64,000 nt of DNA from Abyssalbus ytuae (GTDB lineage Bacteria; Bacteroidota; Bacteroidia; Flavobacteriales; Flavobacteriaceae). The notes below the pieces were generated by a model. It made no database searches and had not been told where the DNA came from. It saw nothing but the letters and a program-made list of their open reading frames with translations. The stretch is from assembly GCF_022807975.1 (NCBI RefSeq), contig NZ_CP094358.1:1240001-1304000 (forward strand), read 5' to 3'. Of the stretch, positions 20,424-29,333 are shown piece by piece. The stretch's first letter is position 1, and each line of letters starts with the position of its first letter. The position numbers were made by a program, and so were the translations under genes.

Positions 20424-20454
20424 GGTAATATTCTTTTTCCCGAAGAAATTACCA
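20424..20454 (-). promoter_or_regulatory. Hairpin in the riboswitch expression platform
   Basis: Between the riboswitch and nrdG, GGTAAT and TTCTT on one side pair with AAGAA and ATTACC on the other (about 11 bp with a small bulge). No U-run follows on the minus strand, so it looks more like a structure that controls translation or an anti-structure than a terminator. Confidence 0.5.
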
Positions 20455-20460
20455 TTTACT

Positions 20461-20620
20461 GAATCAGGCAGGTCTTCTGACTTACTTTAGTTTCACCGTC
20501 TTCCCGTCTATTATAAATAAACAGTGACAAAAAAAGAATATGAAACTTCTTTTACTAAGCTTACAGCTGCGGGAACAGTTCAGGAATTACACCTGATTCC
20601 CTTTTAATCCTAATAGACGA
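20461..20620 (-). ncRNA. Cobalamin (B12) riboswitch
   Basis: Read on the minus strand, the leader has all core blocks in order: GGGAATCAGGTGTAATTCC, then GAACTGTTCCCGCAGCTGTAAG (cited in part, CCGCAGCTGTAAG), then GTCACTG, then GGGAAGACGG, and finally the B12 box AAGTCAGAAGACCTGCC. The outer arms CGTCTATT/AATAGACG (plus 20612-20619 and 20505-20512) are perfectly complementary. This matches the Cobalamin riboswitch class. It lies about 120 nt before nrdG. Known logic: bound cobalamin turns expression off, which suits control of a B12-independent enzyme. Confidence 0.95.
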
Positions 20621-20995
20621 ATATCTATTTAAGAACCAAATTCATACTAAAATTATGTAGTAATTAAAAACCGAAAAAGGCAGTATCTATATTATTATTA
20701 AAAACTTATGAACAGAAATATCTTTTTACCTGAAGAAATCCTTTTATAAAACATATAAAAACTCATCATCAAAACAGTTAAAATAATATCATTGAATTTT
20801 ACTCTCTTTAGTAAACCCTATACTTTAGGCAATATAACCTGAGCCTCTACTATTAAAACTTGTTTACTGAATGCTTGTTGTTAAACAAACATACAGTATT
20901 TCAAATCAGTAATAAAGACGATCCTTCAATAAGGAAATAAATTTTCCTTATTGCTCAAAAAACTGAAAAAATTAAGAATACTTTCTAAAATAATA
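20621..20995. other. Gene-free stretch between riboswitch and copper module
   Basis: I find no gene here. On the minus strand it should hold the promoter of the riboswitch-nrdG-nrdD transcript, but no convincing TTTG/TAnnTTTG pair is seen (only TGAATTTG at 20637-20644). At 20928-20952 AATAAGGAAA and TTTCCTTATT form a perfect 10-bp hairpin with a 5-nt loop, 3' of the secreted HMA gene. It lacks a T-run on either strand, so terminator function is uncertain. A segment at 20716-20741 resembles the hairpin region at 20428-20454. Confidence 0.5.
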
Positions 20996-21361
20996 TCAGT
21001 GGACTTCCAGAGCTACATTAGAAAACTTTTTTGTGTACTTACAACACCTAGGCAAGTTTTTATATGCTTCTTCGTCTGCTACCAAATCCTGAGCCACATG
21101 GCCCGCTTTTGATATGGCTTTTTTTATTTCGGCTTCTGAAGTCATATTTTCATCAAATTCATAGTATAAAATATGACTTTCCAACTCCCATATCGCAGAA
21201 GAAACCCCTGTTACAGACAAAGCAGCTTTTTCAATACGCTGTTTACACATCTCACAATTCCCTTTAACTACAATGGAATTTATATCCTCTTCTAATTTTT
21301 CCTGGGCTGACAAGCTAAAAGTTGTCAAAATTACACCTAATAGCAATACTATTTTTTTCAT
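20996..21361 (-). CDS. Secreted HMA-domain protein (probable periplasmic copper-binding)
   Basis: 121 residues. A signal peptide (residues 1-19, ending FSLSAQE) is followed by a heavy-metal-associated (HMA/ferredoxin-like) domain with CEMCKQRIEKAAL, the CxxC metal site, and a typical YEFDENMTSEAEIKKAISKAGH second half. An additional CC pair occurs at LPRCCKYTK near the C-terminus. It probably binds Cu(I) in the periplasm. It lies 88 bp downstream of the CopA gene on the same strand, so it is part of the copper module. Metal identity is inferred from context. Confidence 0.85.
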   Translation of the reverse strand: MKKIVLLLGVILTTFSLSAQEKLEEDINSIVVKGNCEMCKQRIEKAALSVTGVSSAIWELESHILYYEFDENMTSEAEIKKAISKAGHVAQDLVADEEAYKNLPRCCKYTKKFSNVALEVH

Positions 21362-21449
21362 TCTGGTTTGATTTTATAACTTGAGCATTACCAAAATATA
21401 AAATTTAGCGCAATAATTGAAAAAAGTGTTTATTTATTTTACAAACCAA

Positions 21450-23948
21450 TTAATCTAAACGGATACTTCTCAGCCTTAAAGCATTACTTATAACTGACAC
21501 TGAACTAAAACTCATTGCCAATGCCGCTATCATAGGTGATAACAAAAGGCCGAAGAAAGGAAATAAAATACCTGCAGCTACCGGAACTCCAATCGTATTA
21601 TATAACAAAGCAAAAAATAAGTTTTGCTTTATATTTTTTACCACACTATTACTTAGATTTTTTGCTTTAACTATTCCTTTTAAATCACCTTTAATCAGGG
21701 TTATGTCAGCACTTTCTATCGCCACATCAGTTCCTGTACCCATGGCTATACCCACATTTGCTTTGGCCAAAGCAGGAGCATCATTAATACCATCGCCTGC
21801 CATTGCTACTTTTTTACCATTATTTTGCAATACTTCAACTTCTTTTAGTTTATCCTGCGGAAGGCATTCTGCTTTAAAGCCGGAGAGCTGGAGCTTTTCT
21901 GCCACTGCCCTTGCCGTATTTTTATTATCTCCCGTAAGCATAATTACTTCCATCCCTGCTTCTTTTAATTTTTTTATTGCTTCTATACTTGTTTCTTTAA
22001 TTGCATCCCATATTACTACAAATCCTGCTATTTCTTTTTCTATGAAGAATAGGGAAACTGTTTTACCTTTATTTTGGTACTTCAGTACTTCATTCCTCAC
22101 CTCATCAGGATAATTTATATGATATTGTTTTAGTAATTTCTCGTTTCCCAAGCCTACATTTTTACCTTCCATATATCCTGTTACCCCTTTTCCGGCAACT
22201 GCCTGAAAGTTCTCAATAACCTGAAGCTTAATTCCTTTGTTCTTTGCATATTCCACAGTAGCTTTTCCTATGGGATGTTCACTATTGTTATTGATTGATG
22301 CTATAAATGAGAGTATTTCATCTTCATTCAAACCTGAGAGTGAAACTACTTTTTCCACAGAAGGTCTTCCAAAGGTAACCGTACCGGTTTTATCAATTAC
22401 AAGGGTATCAATTTTATTCATTCTTTCAAGTGCCTCGGCATTTTTTATTAAAATTCCGGAGGATGCACCTTTACCTACTCCCACCATAATTGACATTGGA
22501 GTAGCCAGTCCCAATGCACAAGGACAGGCTATAATTAAAACAGCAATGGCATTAACAAAAGCGTATACCCAAGATGGTTCAGGTCCAAAAAACTTCCACA
22601 CAATAAAAGTAATTATAGCAATAAACACTACTGCCGGCACAAAGTAAGCCGAAATTTTATCAGCCATATTTTGAATAGGCGCTCTTGAGCGGCTGGCATT
22701 ATTTACCATTTTTATGATTTGTGAAAGTAACGTTTCACTTCCTACTTTTTCGGCCTCCATTAAAAATGAAGTATTCCCGTTAATAGTTCCTGAACTTACT
22801 TTATCACCTGGTTTTTTTTCCACAGGAATGGGCTCGCCTGTTATGGCAGATTCATCAATATAGGCATTCCCTTTTTTTAATTCTCCATCAACAGGAACCT
22901 TATCTCCTGGTTTTAATTTTAAAATATCACCCTTTTTAATATGATCTATTGAGATTACCTGCTCCTGCCCATCTACAATTCTAACTGCACTATTCGGGGC
23001 AAGTTTCATTAATTCTTTAATAGCGCTATTCGTTTTGCTATGAGCTTTGGCTTCTAAAAGCTGACCTAATAAAACCAGGGTTAATATTACGGTGGCCGCT
23101 TCAAAATATAAATGAACGGTTCCTTCTTCGGTTTTAAACTGACCAGGGAATAACCCGGGAAATATCAAGGCTATTACACTAAAAGTCCATGCGGCTCCTG
23201 CACCTATCCCAATTAAGGTAAACATATTTAAATTCCATGTCCTGACCGATCTCCAGGCTCGTTCAAAAAACATCCATGCAGCATAAAAAACTACCGGAAG
23301 GGAAAACACAAACTGCACCCAGTTCCAGTATTTTAAAGGCATGATTTTTAAAAGCGGATTTTCAGGTATCATATCAGCCATGGCTATTAAAAAAATCGGG
23401 AATGTGAAAGCAAGAGCTATTTTGAATTTTTTGAGCAGCTTTTTATAGGTCGTATTTTCTGAAGTCTCTTTAGTTTGCTTTGGCACTAAATCCATCCCGC
23501 AAACAGGGCAGTTGCCTGGTTCATCTGTTTCAATTTCCGAATGCATGGGGCAGGTATATGTCACGCTTTTTGAAGAAGAAGGCTGTTCTATAAGATCCAT
23601 ACCACAAACCGGACAATCACCCGGTTTATCATATGTTTTATCACCTTCACAAAACATAGGACAATAATACACCCCATTTCCTTTAAAATCCTTTTTACTT
23701 TTTTCTTTTTCTTTATGATATTTTAAAGCTTCTTTATCATTTAAATGAATTTGATAATGACTTCCTGCTTTTTTTAATTTATCCTGTAACTCAGTGATGG
23801 AAAGGTGGTTGTCAAACTCAATAACAGCTTCCGCCTTATCTAAATCTACTTCAGCTTGTTTTATTTCATCAATGTCATTTAACATTCTTTCCATATTAGC
23901 CCTGCACCCCATGCATGTCATTCCTGTTATTTTGTATATATGCTTCAT
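21450..23948 (-). CDS. copA: Copper-translocating P1B-type ATPase with HMA and two heavy-metal-binding YHS-like domains
   Basis: 832 residues. The N-terminal HMA domain has GMTCMGC (Cys12, Cys15). Two short CPM...CPVCGMDL domains follow (about 93-123 and 131-160), known as heavy-metal-binding domains of the CopB/CopA type. The P-type core has the membrane CPC motif (IACPCALGLATP), phosphorylation site DKTGT, TGEP, SEHPIG and GDGINDAPAL. It exports Cu(I) across the inner membrane using ATP. Upstream is a regulator with its own HMA domain and downstream a secreted HMA protein. A candidate -7 box lies at 24079-24086. The family is sure and copper specificity is very likely from CPC plus context. 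Confidence 0.95.
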   Translation of the reverse strand: MKHIYKITGMTCMGCRANMERMLNDIDEIKQAEVDLDKAEAVIEFDNHLSITELQDKLKKAGSHYQIHLNDKEALKYHKEKEKSKKDFKGNGVYYCPMFCEGDKTYDKPGDCPVCGMDLIEQPSSSKSVTYTCPMHSEIETDEPGNCPVCGMDLVPKQTKETSENTTYKKLLKKFKIALAFTFPIFLIAMADMIPENPLLKIMPLKYWNWVQFVFSLPVVFYAAWMFFERAWRSVRTWNLNMFTLIGIGAGAAWTFSVIALIFPGLFPGQFKTEEGTVHLYFEAATVILTLVLLGQLLEAKAHSKTNSAIKELMKLAPNSAVRIVDGQEQVISIDHIKKGDILKLKPGDKVPVDGELKKGNAYIDESAITGEPIPVEKKPGDKVSSGTINGNTSFLMEAEKVGSETLLSQIIKMVNNASRSRAPIQNMADKISAYFVPAVVFIAIITFIVWKFFGPEPSWVYAFVNAIAVLIIACPCALGLATPMSIMVGVGKGASSGILIKNAEALERMNKIDTLVIDKTGTVTFGRPSVEKVVSLSGLNEDEILSFIASINNNSEHPIGKATVEYAKNKGIKLQVIENFQAVAGKGVTGYMEGKNVGLGNEKLLKQYHINYPDEVRNEVLKYQNKGKTVSLFFIEKEIAGFVVIWDAIKETSIEAIKKLKEAGMEVIMLTGDNKNTARAVAEKLQLSGFKAECLPQDKLKEVEVLQNNGKKVAMAGDGINDAPALAKANVGIAMGTGTDVAIESADITLIKGDLKGIVKAKNLSNSVVKNIKQNLFFALLYNTIGVPVAAGILFPFFGLLLSPMIAALAMSFSSVSVISNALRLRSIRLD

Positions 23949-24078
23949 CTGTTTAAGGTTTTATAAGCTGTTTAACTTTTTTTTTGCAGACAGAACAGCT
24001 TCCATTGACATAAATATTTTAAACATAGTGTGTGAATATGCTTAAAAATTTTTATCTGTTTCTTATAAATATTTGTAA

Positions 24079-24086
24079 CAAAGCTA
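24079..24086 (-). promoter_or_regulatory. Candidate -7 box for copA
   Basis: On the minus strand TAGCTTTG is an exact TAnnTTTG match in the 180-bp gap before copA, about 130 nt from its ATG. No matching -33 element at the usual spacing was found, and the long leader is unexplained. Confidence 0.3.
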
Positions 24087-24128
24087 AGGGGAATACAACT
24101 CTACTTATTTCAAAATTTTAATTAAAAC

Positions 24129-24695
24129 TTATAAAATTTTGTCTAATGATTTCCTGTTAAAAACATGCCTGGACTTAAACTCGGATAAATTAATACCCAC
24201 TTCTTTTTTAAATTGGGAAGAAAAATGACTTAAGTTGCTGTATCCAAGCGCATAAGATATTTCTGAAAAATTCAATTTGTCCTCCTGTATAAGTTGTTTT
24301 GCTTTTTCAACTTTAAGTTTTATAAAATATTTTTCAATAGTGACCTGATTGGACCGGGAAAATAGCTTACTTAATTTATGATAATCTAAAGAAAGTTTTT
24401 CTGATAAATAATCTGATATGTTTTGTTCTTTAATTATTTTTTCCTCATTTATAAAATTTATTAATGCGGTTTTCACCTGTTCATTTAACACTTCATCTTT
24501 TTCATCCAGCAATTCAAAACCCAATGACCTCAACTCCATTTTGAGCGGTGTTTTTACAGCATCCAAATCTCCTGATAAAATTTCAACTTCCCCCAAATTT
24601 ACTTCCCCAACCTGCAGGCTAAAATTTTCAAGTTGATCTTTTACCACCATCTTGCAGCGGTCACAAACCATATTTTTTATAAAAATAACTTCCAT
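24129..24695 (-). CDS. AraC-family regulator fused to an N-terminal HMA-like domain
   Basis: 188 residues. Residues 1-75 look like an HMA/ferredoxin-like fold beginning IFIKNMVCDRCKMVV, with a CxxC at Cys11 and Cys14. Residues about 90-183 are an AraC-type double helix-turn-helix (YHKLSKLFSR, KLNFSEISYALGYSNLSHFSSQFKKEVG cited in part as YALGYSNLSHFSSQFK). This suggests a regulator that senses a metal through its own HMA domain. It sits directly upstream of the CopA gene on the same strand, 180 bp apart, so copper response of the adjacent genes is the natural hypothesis. Domain order is visible; the metal sensed is inferred. Confidence 0.88.
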   Translation of the reverse strand: MEVIFIKNMVCDRCKMVVKDQLENFSLQVGEVNLGEVEILSGDLDAVKTPLKMELRSLGFELLDEKDEVLNEQVKTALINFINEEKIIKEQNISDYLSEKLSLDYHKLSKLFSRSNQVTIEKYFIKLKVEKAKQLIQEDKLNFSEISYALGYSNLSHFSSQFKKEVGINLSEFKSRHVFNRKSLDKIL

Positions 24696-24781
24696 TAAAG
24701 AATAAAGTTAGTTAATATTGCATTGAAAACCCAGTTTTACTTACCAAACTATTTTTTCAATAACTTTATAACAAAATTAAA

Positions 24782-25237
24782 ATGGAACTTGAAGAGTTAA
24801 AACCACGGGTAGTTAATATTTTATCCCATACAAATGTCTCTGTTGATGAGCGTCTTATCAAAGTTTGTGAATTACTAAAAGAAAATATTGATTATTACAA
24901 CTGGGTAGGTTTTTATTTCCGGAACGGAAACAGGGAAGAATTAAAATTAAGGGCATTTGCAGGCGAACCTACAGATCATACAATAATTCCTTTTGGTAAA
25001 GGTATTTGCGGACAAGTAGCTGTTTCAAATCAAAACTTTGTAGTTCCGGATGTTAAAGCCCAGGATAATTATATTGCCTGCAGCATTTACGTAAAAGCCG
25101 AAATCGTTATCCCCCTTTTCAAAAACGGCGAAAATATAGGACAAATAGATATTGACTCACACACTCCTGATCCATTTACAAAAGCTGATGAAAAATTTTT
25201 AGAATTTGTAAATGACGCTGTTTCTAAAATATTATGA
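24782..25237 (+). CDS. GAF-domain protein, free methionine-(R)-sulfoxide reductase-like
   Basis: 151 residues, one GAF domain of the fRMsr/YebR type: NWVGFYFRNG, IPFGKGICGQVA, VVPDVKAQDNYIACS, VIPLFKNGENIGQIDID. The cysteines that match E. coli Cys94 and Cys118 are present (Cys76, Cys100, same spacing of 24), but the position of Cys84 is His66. Cys118 is the catalytic residue in the known enzyme, so repair of free Met-R-sulfoxide remains possible with altered recycling. Divergent from the AraC-HMA gene (86 bp apart). Monocistronic. Confidence 0.8.
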   Translation: MELEELKPRVVNILSHTNVSVDERLIKVCELLKENIDYYNWVGFYFRNGNREELKLRAFAGEPTDHTIIPFGKGICGQVAVSNQNFVVPDVKAQDNYIACSIYVKAEIVIPLFKNGENIGQIDIDSHTPDPFTKADEKFLEFVNDAVSKIL

Positions 25238-25320
25238 TTTACTTTCCTGCGGGAAGACATTACATTAAAAAACCTGTAAAAAAGTATCACAGGAAAATTG
25301 CAAAAAATTAAAGGTTTTCA

Positions 25321-25354
25321 TTGCCTATATTTTGATGCAAAAAAATTACTTTTG
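25321..25354 (+). promoter_or_regulatory. Candidate purH promoter
   Basis: TACTTTTG (25347-25354) is an exact TAnnTTTG -7 box 23 nt before the purH ATG; TTG at 25321-25323 lies 23 nt upstream of it, at the long end of the usual spacing. Confidence 0.4.
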
Positions 25355-25377
25355 CACTCACAAACATTGTAATACAA

Positions 25378-26910
25378 ATGAGCACCACCAAACAAGCAAA
25401 ATCAGCATTAATTTCTGTTTTTAGTAAAGAAGGTTTAGAGCCTGTTGTTAAAAAACTAAACGAGTTAGGAATTACCATTTATTCTACAGGAGGAACAGAG
25501 AAGTTTATAAACGAACTGGGTATAGAAGTAATTCCCGTTGAAGATGTTACCAGTTACCCCTCTATTTTGGGAGGACGGGTAAAAACTCTTCACCCTAAAG
25601 TTTTTGGCGGCATATTAAACAGACAGGATAATGAAAGTGATATTGCCGAATTACAACAGTTTGAAATACCACAATTGGATATTGTAATTGTAGATTTGTA
25701 TCCTTTTGAAAAAACTGTTGCAAGTGGAGCTTCACAACAAGATATAATTGAAAAAATAGACATAGGAGGTATTTCTTTAATAAGAGCAGCAGCAAAAAAT
25801 TACAAAGATGTAATGTGCGTAGCCTCTGTAGAAGATTATAAAGACTTTTATGAAATTCTGGAAAAGGGAAAAGGACAAACTACCCTTGAAGAAAGAAAAC
25901 TTTTTGCGGCAAAAGCATTTAATGTTTCTTCACATTACGACTCCGCTATTTTTAGTTATTTTAATATAGAGAGTGAAGTATCTGCCCTTAAATTAAGTGA
26001 GAACAAAGGCCAGCAATTACGTTATGGTGAAAATCCGCATCAAAAAGGATTTTTCTTTGGGGATCTCGATGCGATGTTCAAAAAACTACATGGCAAAGAA
26101 TTATCATACAATAATTTATTAGATGTAGATGCTGCGGTTAATTTAATGTCCGAATTTAAAAGTGATGCTCCGACTTTTGCCATCTTAAAACACAACAATG
26201 CCTGTGGTATAGCGACCAGAAATACAATAAAGCAAGCATATCTTGACGCACTGGCAGGCGATCCTGTATCTGCATTTGGCGGAATACTTATTGCAAACAA
26301 AGAAATTGATGAGCCGACTGCCGGGGAAATAAATTCACTTTTTTGTGAAGTTGTTATTGCCCCTTCGTTTTCTGAAAATGCACTAACAATACTGAAACAA
26401 AAAAAGAACCGGATCATATTGGTTCAAAAAGAAGTTAATCTACCTGAAAAAAGTGTAAGATCCTGCTTAAATGGAGTATTAGTACAGGATAAAGATCTTA
26501 AAACAGACACCATAGAAGATTTAACATATGTAACCGACAATAAACCTTCTGAAAAGGAATTGGAAGACCTGATATTTGCTTCAAAAATATGTAAGCACAC
26601 TAAATCAAACACTATTGTTTTAGCAAAAAACAAGCAGTTATGTGCCAGTGGAACCGGACAAACCAGCAGAGTAGATGCACTAAAACAGTCTATTGAGAAA
26701 GCACAGTCTTTTAATTTTGATTTAAATGGTGCTGTTATGGCCAGTGATGCCTTCTTTCCCTTCCCCGATTGTGTAGAAATTGCAGATAAAGCCGGAATAA
26801 AATCGGTAATACAACCGGGAGGCTCAATTAAAGACCAATTGAGTATAGATTATTGTAATGAAAATAATATTGCAATGGTATTTACAGGAATACGTCATTT
26901 TAAACATTAA
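25378..26910 (+). CDS. purH: Bifunctional AICAR transformylase / IMP cyclohydrolase
   Basis: 510 residues, full length. The N-terminal IMP cyclohydrolase (MGS-like) domain has ALISVFSKEGLEPVV and TLHPKVFGGILNR. The C-terminal transformylase domain has LRYGENPHQKG, LKHNNACGIA and SDAFFPFPDCVEIA. It carries out the last two steps of purine synthesis (AICAR to FAICAR to IMP) in the cytoplasm. It lies 58 bp ahead of mreB, which has its own TATTTTTG box (26917-26924), so the two may be separately transcribed. Confidence 0.98.
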   Translation: MSTTKQAKSALISVFSKEGLEPVVKKLNELGITIYSTGGTEKFINELGIEVIPVEDVTSYPSILGGRVKTLHPKVFGGILNRQDNESDIAELQQFEIPQLDIVIVDLYPFEKTVASGASQQDIIEKIDIGGISLIRAAAKNYKDVMCVASVEDYKDFYEILEKGKGQTTLEERKLFAAKAFNVSSHYDSAIFSYFNIESEVSALKLSENKGQQLRYGENPHQKGFFFGDLDAMFKKLHGKELSYNNLLDVDAAVNLMSEFKSDAPTFAILKHNNACGIATRNTIKQAYLDALAGDPVSAFGGILIANKEIDEPTAGEINSLFCEVVIAPSFSENALTILKQKKNRIILVQKEVNLPEKSVRSCLNGVLVQDKDLKTDTIEDLTYVTDNKPSEKELEDLIFASKICKHTKSNTIVLAKNKQLCASGTGQTSRVDALKQSIEKAQSFNFDLNGAVMASDAFFPFPDCVEIADKAGIKSVIQPGGSIKDQLSIDYCNENNIAMVFTGIRHFKH

Positions 26911-26968
26911 ATTTATTATTTTTGATAGAATTACAATATTTTAACCAAATTTAATACCTGAATATTAC

Positions 26969-27997
26969 ATGGGATTCTTTGACTTCTTAACCGAGGAAAT
27001 AGCGATAGACCTGGGTACAGCAAATACACTGATTATACATAATGACAAAGTAGTTGTTGACAGCCCTTCAATTGTTGCCAGAGACAGGGTAACAGGCAAA
27101 ATTATTGCAGTTGGTAAAGAAGCAAATATGATGCAGGGTAAAACTCATGAAAATATTAAGACCATTCGTCCGTTAAAAGATGGTGTTATAGCCGATTTTG
27201 ACGCTTCCGAAAAAATGATCAGTATGTTCATCAAAGGTATTCCTGCATTAAAGAAAAAATTCTTTCAGCCTGCTTTACGAATGGTTATTTGTATTCCATC
27301 CGGAATTACTGAAGTTGAAATGCGTGCTGTAAAAGAATCTGCCGAACGTGTAAATGGAAAAGAGGTATACCTTATACATGAACCTATGGCAGCAGCCATA
27401 GGAATTGGTTTGGACATCATGCAGCCCAAAGGTAATATGATTGTTGATATAGGTGGGGGTACTACCGAAATTGCGGTAATCGCTTTAGGGGGTATTGTTT
27501 GTGATAAATCGGTGAAAATTGCCGGTGATGTATTTACCAATGATATTATTTATTACATGCGAACTCAGCATAACCTCTATGTAGGCGAAAGTTCTGCCGA
27601 AAATATAAAAATATCCATAGGTTCAGCCACCGAAGATCTTGAATTACCTCCTGATGAAATGAGTGTACAAGGTAGAGACCTTTTAACCGGAAAGCCCAAA
27701 CAGGTACAAATATCTTACCGGGAGGTTGCCAAGGCCCTTGACAAATCTATTCTACGCATTGAAGATGCTGTTATGGAAACCCTATCCCAAACTCCTCCTG
27801 AACTCGCAGCTGATATTTATAATACCGGTATTTACCTTGCCGGTGGAGGATCTATGTTGAGAGGATTAGATAAACGGCTTTCCCAAAAAACAGATCTTCC
27901 GGTTTATATAGCTGAAGATCCTTTGAGAGCAGTAGTGAGAGGAACCGGTATAGCTTTGAAAAATCTTGAAAAATACAAACCCATACTTATAAAATAA
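26969..27997 (+). CDS. mreB: Rod shape-determining protein MreB
   Basis: 342 residues, actin fold: phosphate-1 loop AIDLGTANTLI, phosphate-2 MIVDIGGGTTEIAVI, adenosine motif YLAGGGSMLRGLDKRL. Forms membrane-bound filaments that guide lateral wall synthesis. First of the five-gene mreB-mreC-mreD-pbp2-rodA operon, with gaps of 9 bp or overlaps throughout. Length and motifs are complete. An exact TAnnTTTG box (TATTTTTG, 26917-26924) lies 45 nt upstream. Confidence 0.98.
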   Translation: MGFFDFLTEEIAIDLGTANTLIIHNDKVVVDSPSIVARDRVTGKIIAVGKEANMMQGKTHENIKTIRPLKDGVIADFDASEKMISMFIKGIPALKKKFFQPALRMVICIPSGITEVEMRAVKESAERVNGKEVYLIHEPMAAAIGIGLDIMQPKGNMIVDIGGGTTEIAVIALGGIVCDKSVKIAGDVFTNDIIYYMRTQHNLYVGESSAENIKISIGSATEDLELPPDEMSVQGRDLLTGKPKQVQISYREVAKALDKSILRIEDAVMETLSQTPPELAADIYNTGIYLAGGGSMLRGLDKRLSQKTDLPVYIAEDPLRAVVRGTGIALKNLEKYKPILIK

Positions 27998-28006
27998 CAA
28001 AAGTGA

Positions 28007-28828
28007 ATGCAACAGATAATCAACTTTTTAATAAAGGAAAAAAACTTTATACTGTTTTTGTTGCTTTTAATTCTATCGGTTTTTTTTACAGTTCAGTCAA
28101 ATTCTTATCATAAAACAAAATTCATAAACTCAGCTAACTGGTTAAGCGGAGGTATTTATTCAAAAACCAATTCTATTTCCGACTATTTCCACTTAAAAGA
28201 AGATAACATTCATTTAGTAGAAGAAAACAAACGTCTTCGCCATATACTTTTTAATGGTGGAGAAGTTAAAACTGATTCCATTATTTTGGACAGTTCCCAT
28301 ATTACAAAGTATAGATTTACAGATGCGCTTGTTATAAAAAACAGTTATAGTAAACAAAATAACTATCTCACTATAAACAAAGGAAAAAAACATGGTGTTA
28401 AGCAGGATATGGGCGTAATAAGTTATGGCGGAGTAGTAGGGATTATTGAAAATACATCCAATGGTTATTCCGTAATTCAGTCAATTTTAAATACTTTATC
28501 AAAAGTAAATGCAAAATTGAAAAAATCCAATCATTTTGGAACATTAACCTGGGATGGTAACGATCCCCATATTGTACAACTTACAGATATCCCCGGCATA
28601 GCTCCTGTAAAAGTGGGAGATTCTATCATATCCGGAGGGATGTCTACTATTTTTCCGGAAAATATTTTAATAGGTACCGTACAAAGTTTTGAACTGGATG
28701 CCTCAGGAAATTATTATACTTTACAAGTTAAGCTATTTAACGATATGACAAGTATAAACCATGTTTTTATAATAGAAAATCTTAATAAAGAAGAAATTCA
28801 GGAACTTGAAAATTCTGTAGATGAATAA
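28007..28828 (+). CDS. mreC: Rod shape-determining protein MreC
   Basis: 273 residues. A transmembrane helix at residues 13-29 is followed by a short coiled coil (HLKEDNIHLVEENKRLRHILF) and the two beta-barrel MreC domain (YLTINKGKKHGVKQDMGVISYGGVVGIIEN; ISGGMSTIFPENILIGTV). It is a periplasmic scaffold that links MreB to PBP2-RodA. It overlaps mreD by 8 bp, so translation is likely coupled. Confidence 0.95.
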   Translation: MQQIINFLIKEKNFILFLLLLILSVFFTVQSNSYHKTKFINSANWLSGGIYSKTNSISDYFHLKEDNIHLVEENKRLRHILFNGGEVKTDSIILDSSHITKYRFTDALVIKNSYSKQNNYLTINKGKKHGVKQDMGVISYGGVVGIIENTSNGYSVIQSILNTLSKVNAKLKKSNHFGTLTWDGNDPHIVQLTDIPGIAPVKVGDSIISGGMSTIFPENILIGTVQSFELDASGNYYTLQVKLFNDMTSINHVFIIENLNKEEIQELENSVDE

Positions 28829-29333
28829 TTTCACTATTCGGTATATTTTTTTATTTATTGCCCTTGTAATATTACAAGCTTCTGTCTTTAATAATATAAA
28901 TTTTATGGGCTATATTAATCCATACATTTATGTGATATTCATTGCCTATTTTCCTATAAAAAAAGACAAACGCCCCCTTTTCATATTTCTTTCTTTTTTA
29001 GTAGGCTTATCTATAGATTTTTTTAGTGACAGTGGAGGCATAAATGCAGCTGCCAGTCTTACTACTGCCTATATCAGGCCTTTATTTTTAAGATCAACTT
29101 TCGGAAATGCCTACGATTATCAGACACTAAAAATAAGCAACACTACTTTTCCACAGCAAACAGTTTATTTAACACTTTTAATTTTAACACATCATTTAAT
29201 ACTTTTTTCATTAGAGATTTTTAGCTTTACTCATATACTTTTAATCATTAAAAAAACGTTATTTTCAGGAATATTCAGTATTCTTTTAAGTTTGATGCTG
29301 GTTTCTTTATTTAGTAATAACAAAACCGAATGA
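28821..29333 (+). CDS. mreD: Rod shape-determining protein MreD
   Basis: 170 residues, almost entirely hydrophobic, with about five transmembrane helices and the segment NPYIYVIFIAYFP typical of Bacteroidetes MreD. It overlaps mreC by 8 bp and the PBP2 gene by 4 bp (ATGA). Sequence similarity within MreD is low, so the call rests largely on position and topology. Confidence 0.92.
   Translation: MNNFTIRYIFLFIALVILQASVFNNINFMGYINPYIYVIFIAYFPIKKDKRPLFIFLSFLVGLSIDFFSDSGGINAAASLTTAYIRPLFLRSTFGNAYDYQTLKISNTTFPQQTVYLTLLILTHHLILFSLEIFSFTHILLIIKKTLFSGIFSILLSLMLVSLFSNNKTE

Noticed and set aside
20928-20952. Perfect 10-bp hairpin as terminator of the secreted HMA gene
   Set aside because: No T-run follows on either strand; described within the gene-free stretch but not called as a terminator.
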